Positions 51,920-60,652 of a DNA stretch of 64,000 bases are shown piece by piece. The position numbers and the translations under genes were made by a program. Positions within the stretch are counted from its first letter, which is position 1, and every line of letters starts with the position of its first letter. The notes under the pieces were generated by a model. It searched no databases and had not been told where the DNA came from. It saw only the letters and a list, made by a program, of their open reading frames with translations. Source of the stretch: an uncultured Clostridia bacterium (lineage in GTDB: Bacteria > Bacillota > Clostridia > TANB77 > UBA1234); contig CAKPOE010000001.1 of the NCBI GenBank assembly GCA_934169745.1, positions 62,001-126,000 on the forward strand. The letters run 5' to 3'.

Positions 51920-53236
51920 ATGAAGAAAATGTTTATAATTATACTTGCGAAAATTTTATATTTTATAGGTAAATTGATTGGTAAAGGTAGTAGTATGCCT
52001 GGTCAAATAGCCTTGAAACTTGATAAAAATATATTGAAAAAGATAAAATTGCCAGAGGATATAATTGTTGTTACTGGTAGTAACGGAAAAACATCTACAA
52101 CAGAGCTAATATGTAGCATATTAGAAAAGAATGGTTATAGTGTAGGTTGCAATAAAGAAGGTTCAAACCAAACTGAAGGCGTTACAACAATGATATTAAA
52201 TGCTTGTAACCTAAAAGGTGAGGTAAAAAAAGATGTATTGGTAATTGAAAGTGATGAAAGATATACAAGACACACACTAAAATATTTTGAACCTAAGTAT
52301 TTAGTTGTGACAAATTTATATAGAGATCAAATGACAAGAAATGGTCATCCTGAACTTATATACGATATCGTTAAAGAGGCAATTGATAACAAAGTTCATT
52401 TAATACTTAATGCTGATGACCCTCTTTCTTCTTTGTATGGCTACAAAAGAGAAAATGTTACATACTTTGGAATGAACGAAAATGAGTTGTCAACAAAAGA
52501 GAATAATAGCGTGTATGATGATGGAAAATATTGCCCAAATTGTAAACACGTGATGAAATACGAATACCATCATTTTGCACACATAGGAAGTTTTTATTGC
52601 GAGAATTGTGGTCATAAAAAACAGAAGTGCGACTATGCTATTACAAATGTTGATTTGAAAATGGGAGAAATAGAGATAAACAACAAATATAAAATTGAAA
52701 TGAGTCTTCGTAGTATTTATAATGCTTATAATATGCTTGCAGCATTTGCTGTAACAAATTTAATTGGAATAAATGAAAAAGATATAGTTAGTGTGTTAAC
52801 TGATTATGCAATAAAGAACGACAGAGTTCAAACATTTGAAATAAATGGACATAAAGCAATGCTATTAACATCAAAACATGAAAATTCAATATCATACGAT
52901 CAGTCTTTAATGTATGTTGTAAGAGAAAACAAGCCTTGTACAGTTGTTATAATAGTTGATGCTGTGAGTAGAAAATATTTTACAAGTGAAACATCGTGGT
53001 TATGGGACATCGATTTTGAGTTACTAAACAGTGAGTGTGTTAAAAAAATCGTACTTGCTGGAAAATATGTACATGATTTAGTTAGTAGATTTGAATGTGC
53101 TAATATAGGAAGCGGAAAGATTGTTGCAAAAGAAGATTTAGATGAAATGATGAACGAAGTTAAGAAAAATTCTATAGGAGATATATATGTAATAACTTGC
53201 TTCTCGGATAGAATGAAGTTTTTAGATAGGAGGTAA
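51920..53236 (+). CDS. MurT-like Mur ligase (DUF1727), divergent
   Basis: About 438 residues; ATG 51920 is 8 bases after GGAGG. N-terminal helix, then Mur ligase P-loop VVTGSNGKTSTTELI, ESDERYTRHTLKYFEPKYLV, LNADDPLSSLYG, and the MurT-specific zinc ribbon CPNC with CENC. In MurT/GatD the pair amidates D-Glu of lipid II. The C-terminal segment where MurT usually reads KNPxGxNQ is changed to SKHENSISYDQS, so the catalytic centre has diverged. It is 5 bases before the gatD-like gene, whose glutaminase residues are lost. A different ligase reaction is possible. Confidence 0.8.
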   Translation: MKKMFIIILAKILYFIGKLIGKGSSMPGQIALKLDKNILKKIKLPEDIIVVTGSNGKTSTTELICSILEKNGYSVGCNKEGSNQTEGVTTMILNACNLKGEVKKDVLVIESDERYTRHTLKYFEPKYLVVTNLYRDQMTRNGHPELIYDIVKEAIDNKVHLILNADDPLSSLYGYKRENVTYFGMNENELSTKENNSVYDDGKYCPNCKHVMKYEYHHFAHIGSFYCENCGHKKQKCDYAITNVDLKMGEIEINNKYKIEMSLRSIYNAYNMLAAFAVTNLIGINEKDIVSVLTDYAIKNDRVQTFEINGHKAMLLTSKHENSISYDQSLMYVVRENKPCTVVIIVDAVSRKYFTSETSWLWDIDFELLNSECVKKIVLAGKYVHDLVSRFECANIGSGKIVAKEDLDEMMNEVKKNSIGDIYVITCFSDRMKFLDRR

Positions 53237-53241
53237 AGCTG

Positions 53242-53931
53242 TTGAAGATTTTACATTGGTATTATGATATTATGAATTTATATGGTGAATATGGAAATGT
53301 GAAAATACTAGAAAGACATTTGAAAGATCAAGACATTGATGTAATAGTAGATAAAAAAACATTAGGCGATGAAGTAAACTTAGATGAATATGATTTTGTG
53401 TATATTGGATGTGGAACAGAAAAAAATCAGGAAGTAGTTTTAGAAGATATAAAAAAATATAAAGATGAAATAAAGTCATATATAGAAGCGGATAAAATAT
53501 TTTTGGCAACAGGAAATAGTTATGAAATGTTTGGAAATCTTATAGGAAAAAAAGAAGGATTGAAAATATTTGATTTTGAGGTAGAAAGAGCTAAAGATAG
53601 AATAACATCTGATGTAATTTATAGTAGTGAGTACTTTGAAAATAAAATAGTAGGTTTTGTTAATAAAATGAGTAATATAACATATAATTTAAATCATTTG
53701 TTTAAAGTCGAATTTGGCATTGGTGAAAACGAAAATAAAGATTATGAGGGAATAAAACACAAAAATTTTTACGGCACATATATTTCTGGACCACTACTTG
53801 TAAGAAATCCAGAAATACTTGAAACATTTGTAAAAAAATTATCTAGCAATTATAAAAAAATAGAGTACACAAATGAAGAAGAAGGCTACAAATTAGTTTT
53901 AAATGAATTATTAAAAAGAATGGAGAGATAA
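53242..53931 (+). CDS. GatD-like glutamine amidotransferase with lost catalytic residues
   Basis: 229 residues from TTG 53242 with AGGAGGT. The GatD fold is recognisable (LHWYYDIMNLYGEYGNVKIL, DFVYIGCGTEKNQEVV). Where GatD has the nucleophile elbow CGGYQ, this protein reads LATGNSYEMFG, with Gly in place of Cys. Where the family has YLHGPLLxxNPE, it reads YISGPLLVRNPE, with Ser in place of the His. It should therefore not hydrolyse glutamine. It may be a structural partner of the divergent MurT, or both serve another pathway. The next gene follows after 5 bases. Confidence 0.8.
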   Translation: MKILHWYYDIMNLYGEYGNVKILERHLKDQDIDVIVDKKTLGDEVNLDEYDFVYIGCGTEKNQEVVLEDIKKYKDEIKSYIEADKIFLATGNSYEMFGNLIGKKEGLKIFDFEVERAKDRITSDVIYSSEYFENKIVGFVNKMSNITYNLNHLFKVEFGIGENENKDYEGIKHKNFYGTYISGPLLVRNPEILETFVKKLSSNYKKIEYTNEEEGYKLVLNELLKRMER

Positions 53932-53936
53932 TTTAT

Positions 53937-55577
53937 ATGGCGAAAATTGAAGAGTTTTATTTGAAAACATTTAATTCGATTAGGGAATTATTTAAAGTAT
54001 ATCCACTAACAATAATATTTGTTGTCTTTACGACGTTATTTACTACATTTGTACTAGATTCCGTGGATTCGGAGATTTGTTTGAAAATACTATTTTTCTT
54101 AGTAACTCAATCGGTTGGAATGTTTTTTGCGGAAAGTACATTCAAAAGTGATGTTAGAAAAATGATTGCTTATTTTTCTACGGCGATAATGACGAGTGTT
54201 TTTACATTCTATATATGGAGCGACGTTAATGAAATTATTATGGAGCAAATTCTTTATGGATACTTTGCATACGTTTCGGCTTTGACATTGATTAGTGTTT
54301 ATAGCATATTGATAAATAGTAAGCTGAAATTTAAAGAATATTTATTTAATGTATTTGTTAATATATTAAAAAGTTCAATTACGTATGCGATTTTAGCACT
54401 TGGAATTTCTCTAATTTGTGGAATATTTATAGCTTTAATTTTTGATGGAGAAAATTATGACATAATATTTAGAGCAAACTTGTTAATCTTTGGGATTTAT
54501 TATGTGCCAGCACTTATAAGAGCTTTGTCAAATGTAAATAGAGAAGAAGAAAACAGTTTTATAAAGGGTATTGTAAAGTACGTTTTGCTGCCTCTAGTTT
54601 CAATTGCTTTTGTTGTAATTTATATCTACATAATAAAAATATTTGTTTTAAGACAAATTCCATCTAATGTGATATTCAGAATATTGTTATCACTTTTTGT
54701 TTTTGCTTTTCCTGTTTGGAATATGGCGGAAATTTTTGAGGAAAATAAAATTGTACATAAGACAGCAAGAATCTTACCGTATGCATTTATACCATTTATA
54801 CTTTTAGAGGCATATTCTATTGGAATAAGAATTGCACAATTCGGAATTACACCGATTAGATATATTGGTTTAGTAGTATTGTTTATGCAAATTGTTGCCT
54901 TGATTTTTACATTAGTAAAAGACAGAAAGTATTTATCACATTTAATCTTAGCAGTAGCAATTATATTATTTATTACTTGTACAACAATAACCCCACACAG
55001 AGTTGCGAGAATTAGTCAAAGAAATATAATATTAAGAAATATGCCAGAGGGAACACAGTTTAGTGACCTTTCAAATAGTGCAAAAGAAAAAGTAAAGAGT
55101 GCTTATACTTTCTTTGAATACAATGATTATAACAAGTACATTCCAGAATATGCTGTTGCATTTGAGAAAGATATTACGAATTATCATATAGATTCTAATT
55201 ATGTTGAAGCACGTCGTAAGTATGTTTATTTAGAGGGGGATAGAAGTGTCAACGTTGTTGAGTATACTAGATTTAGTAAAGCTTTTATAATAAATGTTAA
55301 GCAGAAAGATTCTAAAATGATTTGTAATTTACAATATTCGCAAGCTGATAATACATACAGCAGTATGGAAATTGACATGACAGATTATATAAATGATATA
55401 ATAAAAAAATATAATGAGACTGAAGATGAAAAGTTAACTAATTATTTGCCGAGAATTGATAAAATAATAATTGATGAAAATAAGGTGTTCCATATTACAA
55501 GTGTAAATTTAGCGTATGAAACAGAAACATCAAAAATTGATTATATAGATATTGAAGGATATTTATTAGAAAAATAG
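53937..55577 (+). CDS. DUF4153 multi-pass membrane protein
   Basis: 546 residues. Ten or so membrane helices fill residues 20-350 (PLTIIFVVFTTLFTTFVL, ITYAILALGISLICGIFIAL, LLPLVSIAFVVIYIYIIK), matching DUF4153. The C-terminal 200 residues are outside or cytosolic and beta-rich (TQFSDLSNSAKEKVKSAYTF). Function is unknown in the family. It starts 5 bases after the GatD-like gene, forming a three-gene operon. A family A-like hairpin follows. Confidence 0.8.
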   Translation: MAKIEEFYLKTFNSIRELFKVYPLTIIFVVFTTLFTTFVLDSVDSEICLKILFFLVTQSVGMFFAESTFKSDVRKMIAYFSTAIMTSVFTFYIWSDVNEIIMEQILYGYFAYVSALTLISVYSILINSKLKFKEYLFNVFVNILKSSITYAILALGISLICGIFIALIFDGENYDIIFRANLLIFGIYYVPALIRALSNVNREEENSFIKGIVKYVLLPLVSIAFVVIYIYIIKIFVLRQIPSNVIFRILLSLFVFAFPVWNMAEIFEENKIVHKTARILPYAFIPFILLEAYSIGIRIAQFGITPIRYIGLVVLFMQIVALIFTLVKDRKYLSHLILAVAIILFITCTTITPHRVARISQRNIILRNMPEGTQFSDLSNSAKEKVKSAYTFFEYNDYNKYIPEYAVAFEKDITNYHIDSNYVEARRKYVYLEGDRSVNVVEYTRFSKAFIINVKQKDSKMICNLQYSQADNTYSSMEIDMTDYINDIIKKYNETEDEKLTNYLPRIDKIIIDENKVFHITSVNLAYETETSKIDYIDIEGYLLEK

Positions 55578-55608
55578 TGCAAAGTCATAAAGCAGAAATA
55601 ACCTTATT

Positions 55609-55638
55609 GTAGTGGTCACCCAAAACGGCGACCACTAC
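55609..55638. terminator. Hairpin between convergent genes, family A-like
   Basis: GTAGTGGTC (55609-55617) pairs with GACCACTAC (55630-55638) around a CAAAACGG-type loop. TTGTAGTGGTC recalls the outer motif of family A. Confidence 0.6.
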
Positions 55639-55645
55639 TTGTTTG

Positions 55646-56080
55646 TTAAAGATATTTTTTTAGTGTTTCAACGCTATCTTCTTGTATGGTCACGAATTCG
55701 TGAAGAATTGACTTTACATTGGAAGCGGCATCAGGATTTTGATTTATTAATCTTCGTCCTTCTATTATACCCATGTTTGTTCCTTGCATTAAAAGCTCTG
55801 AAAGCTTTGATGTACTTGAGTCAGACATAGTTTTCATTTGTATTCCATACCACGTCATTGCTTTATTAAACTGATTGGTTTCGTGAGGCTTTTTATCACT
55901 ATAGTCACTGTACAAATCGTTTACACGTTCAGAAATTTCCTTATACTTGTCGTATTCACCAGAAATTACACCCTTGAATTGTTGATCATCTACCTTGTTA
56001 GAAACAAAAGCAATCGCATCCATTCCCATTGTTGCACCTTTATTGATTTCATCGAGAATATTCAAATCTTCGTTTTTCAT
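55646..56080 (-). CDS. Small helical protein, GC-richer than neighbours
   Basis: 144 residues, start at 56080 with AGGAGGTG upstream on the minus strand. Almost wholly helical: NILDEINKGATMGMDAIAFV, FKGVISGEYDKYKEISERVN, KAMTWYGIQMKTMSDSSTSK, LLMQGTNMGIIEGRRLINQN. The plan resembles ferritin-like four-helix bundles of the DUF2383 type but the metal-ligand pattern is not clear, so no function is given. Codon use is less A/T-biased than flanking genes, which may reflect strong expression or transfer. No in-frame CGG. Confidence 0.65.
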   Translation of the reverse strand: MKNEDLNILDEINKGATMGMDAIAFVSNKVDDQQFKGVISGEYDKYKEISERVNDLYSDYSDKKPHETNQFNKAMTWYGIQMKTMSDSSTSKLSELLMQGTNMGIIEGRRLINQNPDAASNVKSILHEFVTIQEDSVETLKKYL

Positions 56081-56202
56081 TAGTTTCTACACCTCCTGTT
56101 TTTAAGTTAGTATTACCGAGAATGTGAAAACAAATTCGTATTTATTTACCTTTTTAGTATTATGTGCTATAATTACAAAAGAATTTAGAGAAGGAGTTTT
56201 TT

Positions 56203-57238
56203 ATGGATTTATTAAAATGTCCTGAGAAGTTAAATTTTGGAGATACTATAGGAGTAATCAGTCCTTCTGCGCCTTTGGCTGGATTGGTAGAGCATAGATA
56301 TAAAAATGGCATAAAAAAACTAGAGGAATTAGGGTTTAATGTAATTGTTGGTAAACATGCATTAGAAGTAACATCTTATACTGCAGGTTCGGCAGAAGAA
56401 CGAGCAGAAGATATAATGGAATTTTTCAAGAATAAAAATGTAAAAGCGATTATTTCGTTTATAGGCGGGTATCATTCAAATCAAATATTAAAGTATTTGG
56501 ATTTTGGGGTTATAAAAAATAATCCCAAAATTTTAATGGGATATTCTGATATGACGGTATTGCTATTAGCAATTTATAAAAAGTGTGGTTTTTTTACTTT
56601 TTATGGCCCATCAGTATTAAATCAATTTGCTGATATATTCTTGCCAGAATACACTTTGGAATATTTTAAGAAAGCTGTAATGACAAACGAACCCATTGGT
56701 CAGGTGCACCCATCTAACTTATGGACATGCGAATTTTTAGACTGGTTTGAAAGAAAGGACCTAGAAAGAGAAAGACATTTTATCAACAACCCTGGATGGG
56801 AATGGCTAAAAGAAGGAAAAGCGGAACGGTAAAATTATAGGTGGGTGTTTAGAAACTATATTGCATTTAAGAGGAACAGAGTATTGGCCGGATTTTAGAG
56901 GTAACATATTATTTTGGGAATCTTGTGAAGGTAATATGGGACCAGAATATGGTCAGGAATTAGAGTTTATTGACTCATATTTAACGGATTTGGAATTAAG
57001 TAATATGTTTAATGAAATATCAGGAATGGTGGTAGGAATTCCTTATGGTTATAGCAATGATGAAACGGAAAAACTGAAAAAACTTATCATAGAAAAAACA
57101 AGCGATTATAAGTTTCCGATATTATTTAATGTTAATATTGGACATTGTGATCCGATTATTACTGTTCCAATAGGTGCAAGTGTTAAAATGGATTCATCTA
57201 ATAATGCTTTTTGTTTTTTGGAATCAGCTGTCAAATAA
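56203..57238 (+). CDS. S66-family LD-carboxypeptidase, needs +1 shift at CGG
   Basis: From ATG 56203 (AAGGAG) the LdcA/MccF fold runs through DTIGVISPSAPLAG, FIGGYHSNQILKYLDF, the nucleophile Ser in LMGYSDMTVLL and FYGPSVLNQF to KEGKAE, then CGG and immediately TAA. Skipping C gives GKIIGGCLETILHLRGTEY, FWESCEGNMGPEY with the catalytic Glu and NIGHCDPIITVPIG with the catalytic His, about 345 residues in all. The recoded Gly is the conserved Gly of the G-x-(L/I)-(I/V)-GG motif. Family members trim L,D-linked tetrapeptides in peptidoglycan recycling or confer microcin C resistance. Confidence 0.88.
56827..56830 (+). other. CGG +1 recoding site 6 (CGGT, next zero-frame codon is TAA)
   Basis: GAA, skip C, GGT restores the protein. 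The new frame is closed by TAA at 56807-56809 and the old frame by TAA at 56830-56832, so the shift must occur within 20 bases. CGG is the last codon of that window. No homopolymer is involved. Confidence 0.92.
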
Positions 57239-57261
57239 GAGTATAAGAAGGAAGTAGTTGA

Positions 57262-58302
57262 ATGAGTAGCAATTGTTTGAATATGAAAAATAGTAATGAT
57301 TATAGCAAGTTGGATGAAGCGAGTGAGGTTATAAAAGATGGCGGGCTGGTACTTTTTCCAACAGAAACAGTATATGGTATAGGGGCAAATGCGTTAAATG
57401 ATGAAGCTGTTAAGAAGATATTTTTAGCTAAAGGAAGAGCTCAGGATAATCCATTAATATTGCACATATCAAACTTTGATATGTTGAATGATATTGCAGA
57501 AAACATTTCAGAGCAAGAGTACAAGCTTATGGACGCATTTTGGCCAGGACCATTTACGATTATATTGAATAAAAAGAAAGGGATTGCAAAAGAAGCAACT
57601 TGTAATGGAGATACTATTGGTGTGAGGATGCCTAGTAATAGAGTGGCATATGAATTAATAAAAAGAGCGGGAGTTCCAATTGCTGCACCTAGTGCTAATA
57701 TTTCTGGCAGACCAAGTGGAACAAAAATAGAAGATATATACAATGAATTGCATGATAAAGTCGATTATATAATTGATGGTGGCGAGTGCGATATAGGCTT
57801 GGAATCAACGGTGGTGAGAGTTGTTAATAACAAAGTTGATATATTGAGACCTGGAAAAATAACTAAAAAAGATATTGAAGCGGTCATAGCCGATGTTGAA
57901 GTAGATAAAAATGTTATGGGGCAAATTGGTGAAAATGAAAAGGTTTTATCTCCAGGAATGAAATATAGACATTATGCTCCTAAAACGAAATGTATTCTTG
58001 TATATGGTGAAGATGATGAAGTAGTGATTAGAAAAATAAATGAAATAGCAAAAGAACACAAAAAGGTGTTAGTTCTAGTATTAGATGAAGATGCAGATAA
58101 ATTGAATATGTATGATACTATTGAAATAGGAAGTAGAGAAAACTTATTAGAAATATCACATAATATATTCTCTGCTTTAAGAGAAATTGATAAATATGGT
58201 GCTGAACTTGCGATAATTGAAGGCGTGAAACCGGAAGGGATTGGACTTGCAATAATGAACAGACTGATTAGAGCTTGTGAGCACAATTACATTATAGTTT
58301 AG
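57262..58302 (+). CDS. L-threonylcarbamoyladenylate synthase (Sua5 form)
   Basis: 346 residues. Makes the threonylcarbamoyl-AMP used for t6A37 of ANN-decoding tRNAs. YrdC domain about 10-200: GGLVLFPTETVYGIGANALN, KIFLAKGRAQDNPLILHI, ATCNGDTIGVRMPSNRVAY, APSANISGRPSGT. The C-terminal Sua5 domain (LSPGMKYRHYAPKTKCILVY) shows this is the long form. AAGGAAGTAG precedes ATG 57262. It follows the LD-carboxypeptidase by 23 bases and ends at a strong terminator. Confidence 0.94.
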   Translation: MSSNCLNMKNSNDYSKLDEASEVIKDGGLVLFPTETVYGIGANALNDEAVKKIFLAKGRAQDNPLILHISNFDMLNDIAENISEQEYKLMDAFWPGPFTIILNKKKGIAKEATCNGDTIGVRMPSNRVAYELIKRAGVPIAAPSANISGRPSGTKIEDIYNELHDKVDYIIDGGECDIGLESTVVRVVNNKVDILRPGKITKKDIEAVIADVEVDKNVMGQIGENEKVLSPGMKYRHYAPKTKCILVYGEDDEVVIRKINEIAKEHKKVLVLVLDEDADKLNMYDTIEIGSRENLLEISHNIFSALREIDKYGAELAIIEGVKPEGIGLAIMNRLIRACEHNYIIV

Positions 58303-58334
58303 GAGAAAAACTTTTTAAGTTTTTCTCCTTTTTC
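58301..58334 (+). terminator. Strong intrinsic terminator
   Basis: AGGAGAAAAACTT (58301-58313) and AAGTTTTTCTCCT (58317-58329) are perfect complements, with more T beyond. Confidence 0.9.
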
Positions 58335-58419
58335 TGTGCTTATATTACCACAAAATTGAGAAAATTTCAAGTCTATTAAATTTTATTAGAGTGTGATATA
58401 TGAATATAAGGTGATGAAA

Positions 58420-58875
58420 ATGAGTGAAGATTTTAACCTTATATTAACTAATAAAAATACAAATATGGAAATTTCAAAAATTAGAGAGTGCAGTACTTTT
58501 CTATCGAAATACGGTCTGTGTTTGAGTGAAGATGAATTAGAACAAATAATAGAAAAACGAAGCGAGGCATTAAGACGAAGCGGAAGAATTGAACTTGAAG
58601 GATGGATTGTTAATAAGATGATAAAGGCTTTTTGCGATTCGTCGTATATATGTCAAGAGAATTTTGCAGACACGATTTGTGATTTGATAGAGATGTTTTA
58701 TTATTATAAAACAGAAACCAAAAATTTAATATCGGATGATGAGTTAATCAACTTTATGCGAAAATATTATGAAGAATTTGCTCATGGCGATTTGGAATAT
58801 TTGTCTGGTGAAGTGTTAGAAAAGATGAAGAAAAATATATTGCTTAAAAGACCTATAGATTTTGAGATTGAATAA
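58420..58875 (+). CDS. DUF6323-like protein
   Basis: 151 residues. ATG 58420 follows AAGGTGAT; an ATG at 58393 has no site. Helical, with SKIRECSTFLSKYGLCLSED, LEQIIEKRSEALRRSGRIEL and DELINFMRKYYEEFAHGDLE. This matches my recollection of DUF6323, a Clostridia family found beside DUF6179, and the next gene fits that family. Function unknown. Thirteen bases separate the two genes. Confidence 0.65.
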   Translation: MSEDFNLILTNKNTNMEISKIRECSTFLSKYGLCLSEDELEQIIEKRSEALRRSGRIELEGWIVNKMIKAFCDSSYICQENFADTICDLIEMFYYYKTETKNLISDDELINFMRKYYEEFAHGDLEYLSGEVLEKMKKNILLKRPIDFEIE

Positions 58876-58888
58876 AGGTGGTAGGAAA

Positions 58889-59815
58889 ATGTTTTCAGAT
58901 TTAGAAAAGAAAAGTATGATAAAGAGAAGTGAATTAGACGAGAAGGAATACATGGAATCATTGCTGAAAAAGGCATATACCATTGGACTAATCGATATGT
59001 CAAATATTTTCAATATACAAAATCAATTATTAGAACTTTTGAAAATTAAAGTGAAAAAATATATAGGCATAGAAAATTCTTCGATTTTGGCGGATGAAGC
59101 TAAAATAATAATGGAATCGAATATATATACGATAAACTTGTATCTTAAAGAAATAACACCAGATGAGGGAATACTTAAACTTGTGAATGGAAGAATCATT
59201 GATTTATATTATTCTGGTGTGAAAATATTAAAACGAAAAGTTTCACTTTGTAAAATCCTGTATCATAAAGTATTAAATACAATACTTCAAACAGAAAATG
59301 AAACGTATAATTCCACGTTAGTAGATGGTATAAATGCATTTTTCAGGATATATGACTTTGAGTATGATGCAAGAAATATTAAAATAACGGCGGATTATCC
59401 ACTATATAATAATTTGTTTGGAAAACTGGAGGGTATAGAATTTATAGAGAATTATTTGAAGTCTTTATACTATGAGAATGTGTTTTGCAAGATGTTTTCA
59501 AAAGCTGAAATAGAAGAGGCTTTGTATGAGTATAATGAAAATTATTCGGAATTAGTAATAAATATATTTACAATAATATTTGTTAGAGCGGTATGTTCTA
59601 AAATAATTGAAAAAGAAAATGAAGTTTTGAGTTGGAATTGCGATAACAAGAAAAAGCTTTGCGAAGTATTGAGTGGAAAATCAAAAAAAGAAATATATGA
59701 TGAAGTGCTTACAGCAAGCAGAAAAATCGAATTAAAAAATGTAAGTTTAAGAAAATATATAGAACAAGGTATCGGCAACATACAGTTCGAGATATATAGT
59801 GCGAGATATAGTTGA
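58889..59815 (+). CDS. DUF6179-like protein
   Basis: 308 residues. ATG 58889 follows AAAGGTGGTAGG. Helical and cytoplasmic: SLLKKAYTIGLIDMSNIFNI, YTINLYLKEITPDEGILKLV, NLFGKLEGIEFIENYLKSLY. Pairing with the DUF6323-like gene supports assignment. No enzyme motif seen. The GLIDxxxxxxIQxQLLELL segment near residue 30 is a likely family signature. Confidence 0.65.
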   Translation: MFSDLEKKSMIKRSELDEKEYMESLLKKAYTIGLIDMSNIFNIQNQLLELLKIKVKKYIGIENSSILADEAKIIMESNIYTINLYLKEITPDEGILKLVNGRIIDLYYSGVKILKRKVSLCKILYHKVLNTILQTENETYNSTLVDGINAFFRIYDFEYDARNIKITADYPLYNNLFGKLEGIEFIENYLKSLYYENVFCKMFSKAEIEEALYEYNENYSELVINIFTIIFVRAVCSKIIEKENEVLSWNCDNKKKLCEVLSGKSKKEIYDEVLTASRKIELKNVSLRKYIEQGIGNIQFEIYSARYS

Positions 59816-59876
59816 TTATGTGTGTATGAAGTATTATAATAGTGATGTTTAAAAAGTAGAAATGGAGGTAGCATAA

Positions 59877-60530
59877 ATGGAGAAAAGAGCGAAGAAATTT
59901 GTTTGTGGCAGTGTGTTGGCAGTTTTAACAATAGTGTTTACCGTTTTGGTAAAACTTGTTGATGTACAAGCAATTGGACCGGAAAATTCGGCAGTAGGTT
60001 TTGCTACTTTGAATAGCTTTGTATCTAGTGTTATTGGTTCAAATATGAAATGGTATCATATTACAGAAATGTTAGGATTAATACCGATTGTAGTTGTTCT
60101 TTTATATGCCATAGTTGGAGTAGTGCAATTAGTAAAAAGAAAAAGCTTGGCTAAAGTAGATAAGGAAATAATTAATCTTGGAATTTTCTATGTAATAGTT
60201 GCGGCTATATATCTTTTTTTTGAAAAATGTATAATAAATTATAGACCTATACTTATCGATGGAGTTTTAGAAGCTTCTTATCCGTCATCTCACACGATGT
60301 TAGCTATATTTGTTTGCGTGAGTGCAATCATTGTTAACAGAAGTTTGATTAAGAATAGTAATTTGAGAAAAATATTAGATGCATTTTTGTCAATAATTGG
60401 TGTGGCGGTTATTTTTGGAAGAGTGCTTTCTGGTGTACATTGGTGTACAGATATAGTTGCGGGAGCATTATTTTCAATTACTTTGGTAGAATTTTTTGGG
60501 GCTGTGTGTATGAAAAAAGAAACAAAATAA
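59877..60530 (+). CDS. PAP2-family phosphatase
   Basis: 217 residues with five or six membrane helices and GGAGGTAG before ATG 59877. The PAP2 signature is spread over NYRPILIDG, SYPSSHTMLAIFVC and GVHWCTDIVAGALF, giving the phosphatase motif with catalytic His residues on the outer face. Members dephosphorylate undecaprenyl pyrophosphate or phosphatidic acid; the choice is open. It stands alone before a 122-bp promoter region. Confidence 0.88.
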   Translation: MEKRAKKFVCGSVLAVLTIVFTVLVKLVDVQAIGPENSAVGFATLNSFVSSVIGSNMKWYHITEMLGLIPIVVVLLYAIVGVVQLVKRKSLAKVDKEIINLGIFYVIVAAIYLFFEKCIINYRPILIDGVLEASYPSSHTMLAIFVCVSAIIVNRSLIKNSNLRKILDAFLSIIGVAVIFGRVLSGVHWCTDIVAGALFSITLVEFFGAVCMKKETK

Positions 60531-60595
60531 AATAATATTTACTAAATTATGAAACAAATGTATAATAAAGTAAGTCAAATAAACACTGAACTGTT

Positions 60596-60625
60596 TTGAG
60601 TTATTTTCGAAAGTTTGGTTATACT
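60596..60625 (+). promoter_or_regulatory. Sigma-A type promoter
   Basis: TTGAGT (60596-60601), 18 bp, TATACT (60620-60625), upstream of the DUF4358-like gene. Confidence 0.45.
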
Positions 60626-60652
60626 ATAAAAAAATATGAAAGGATGAAGAAA

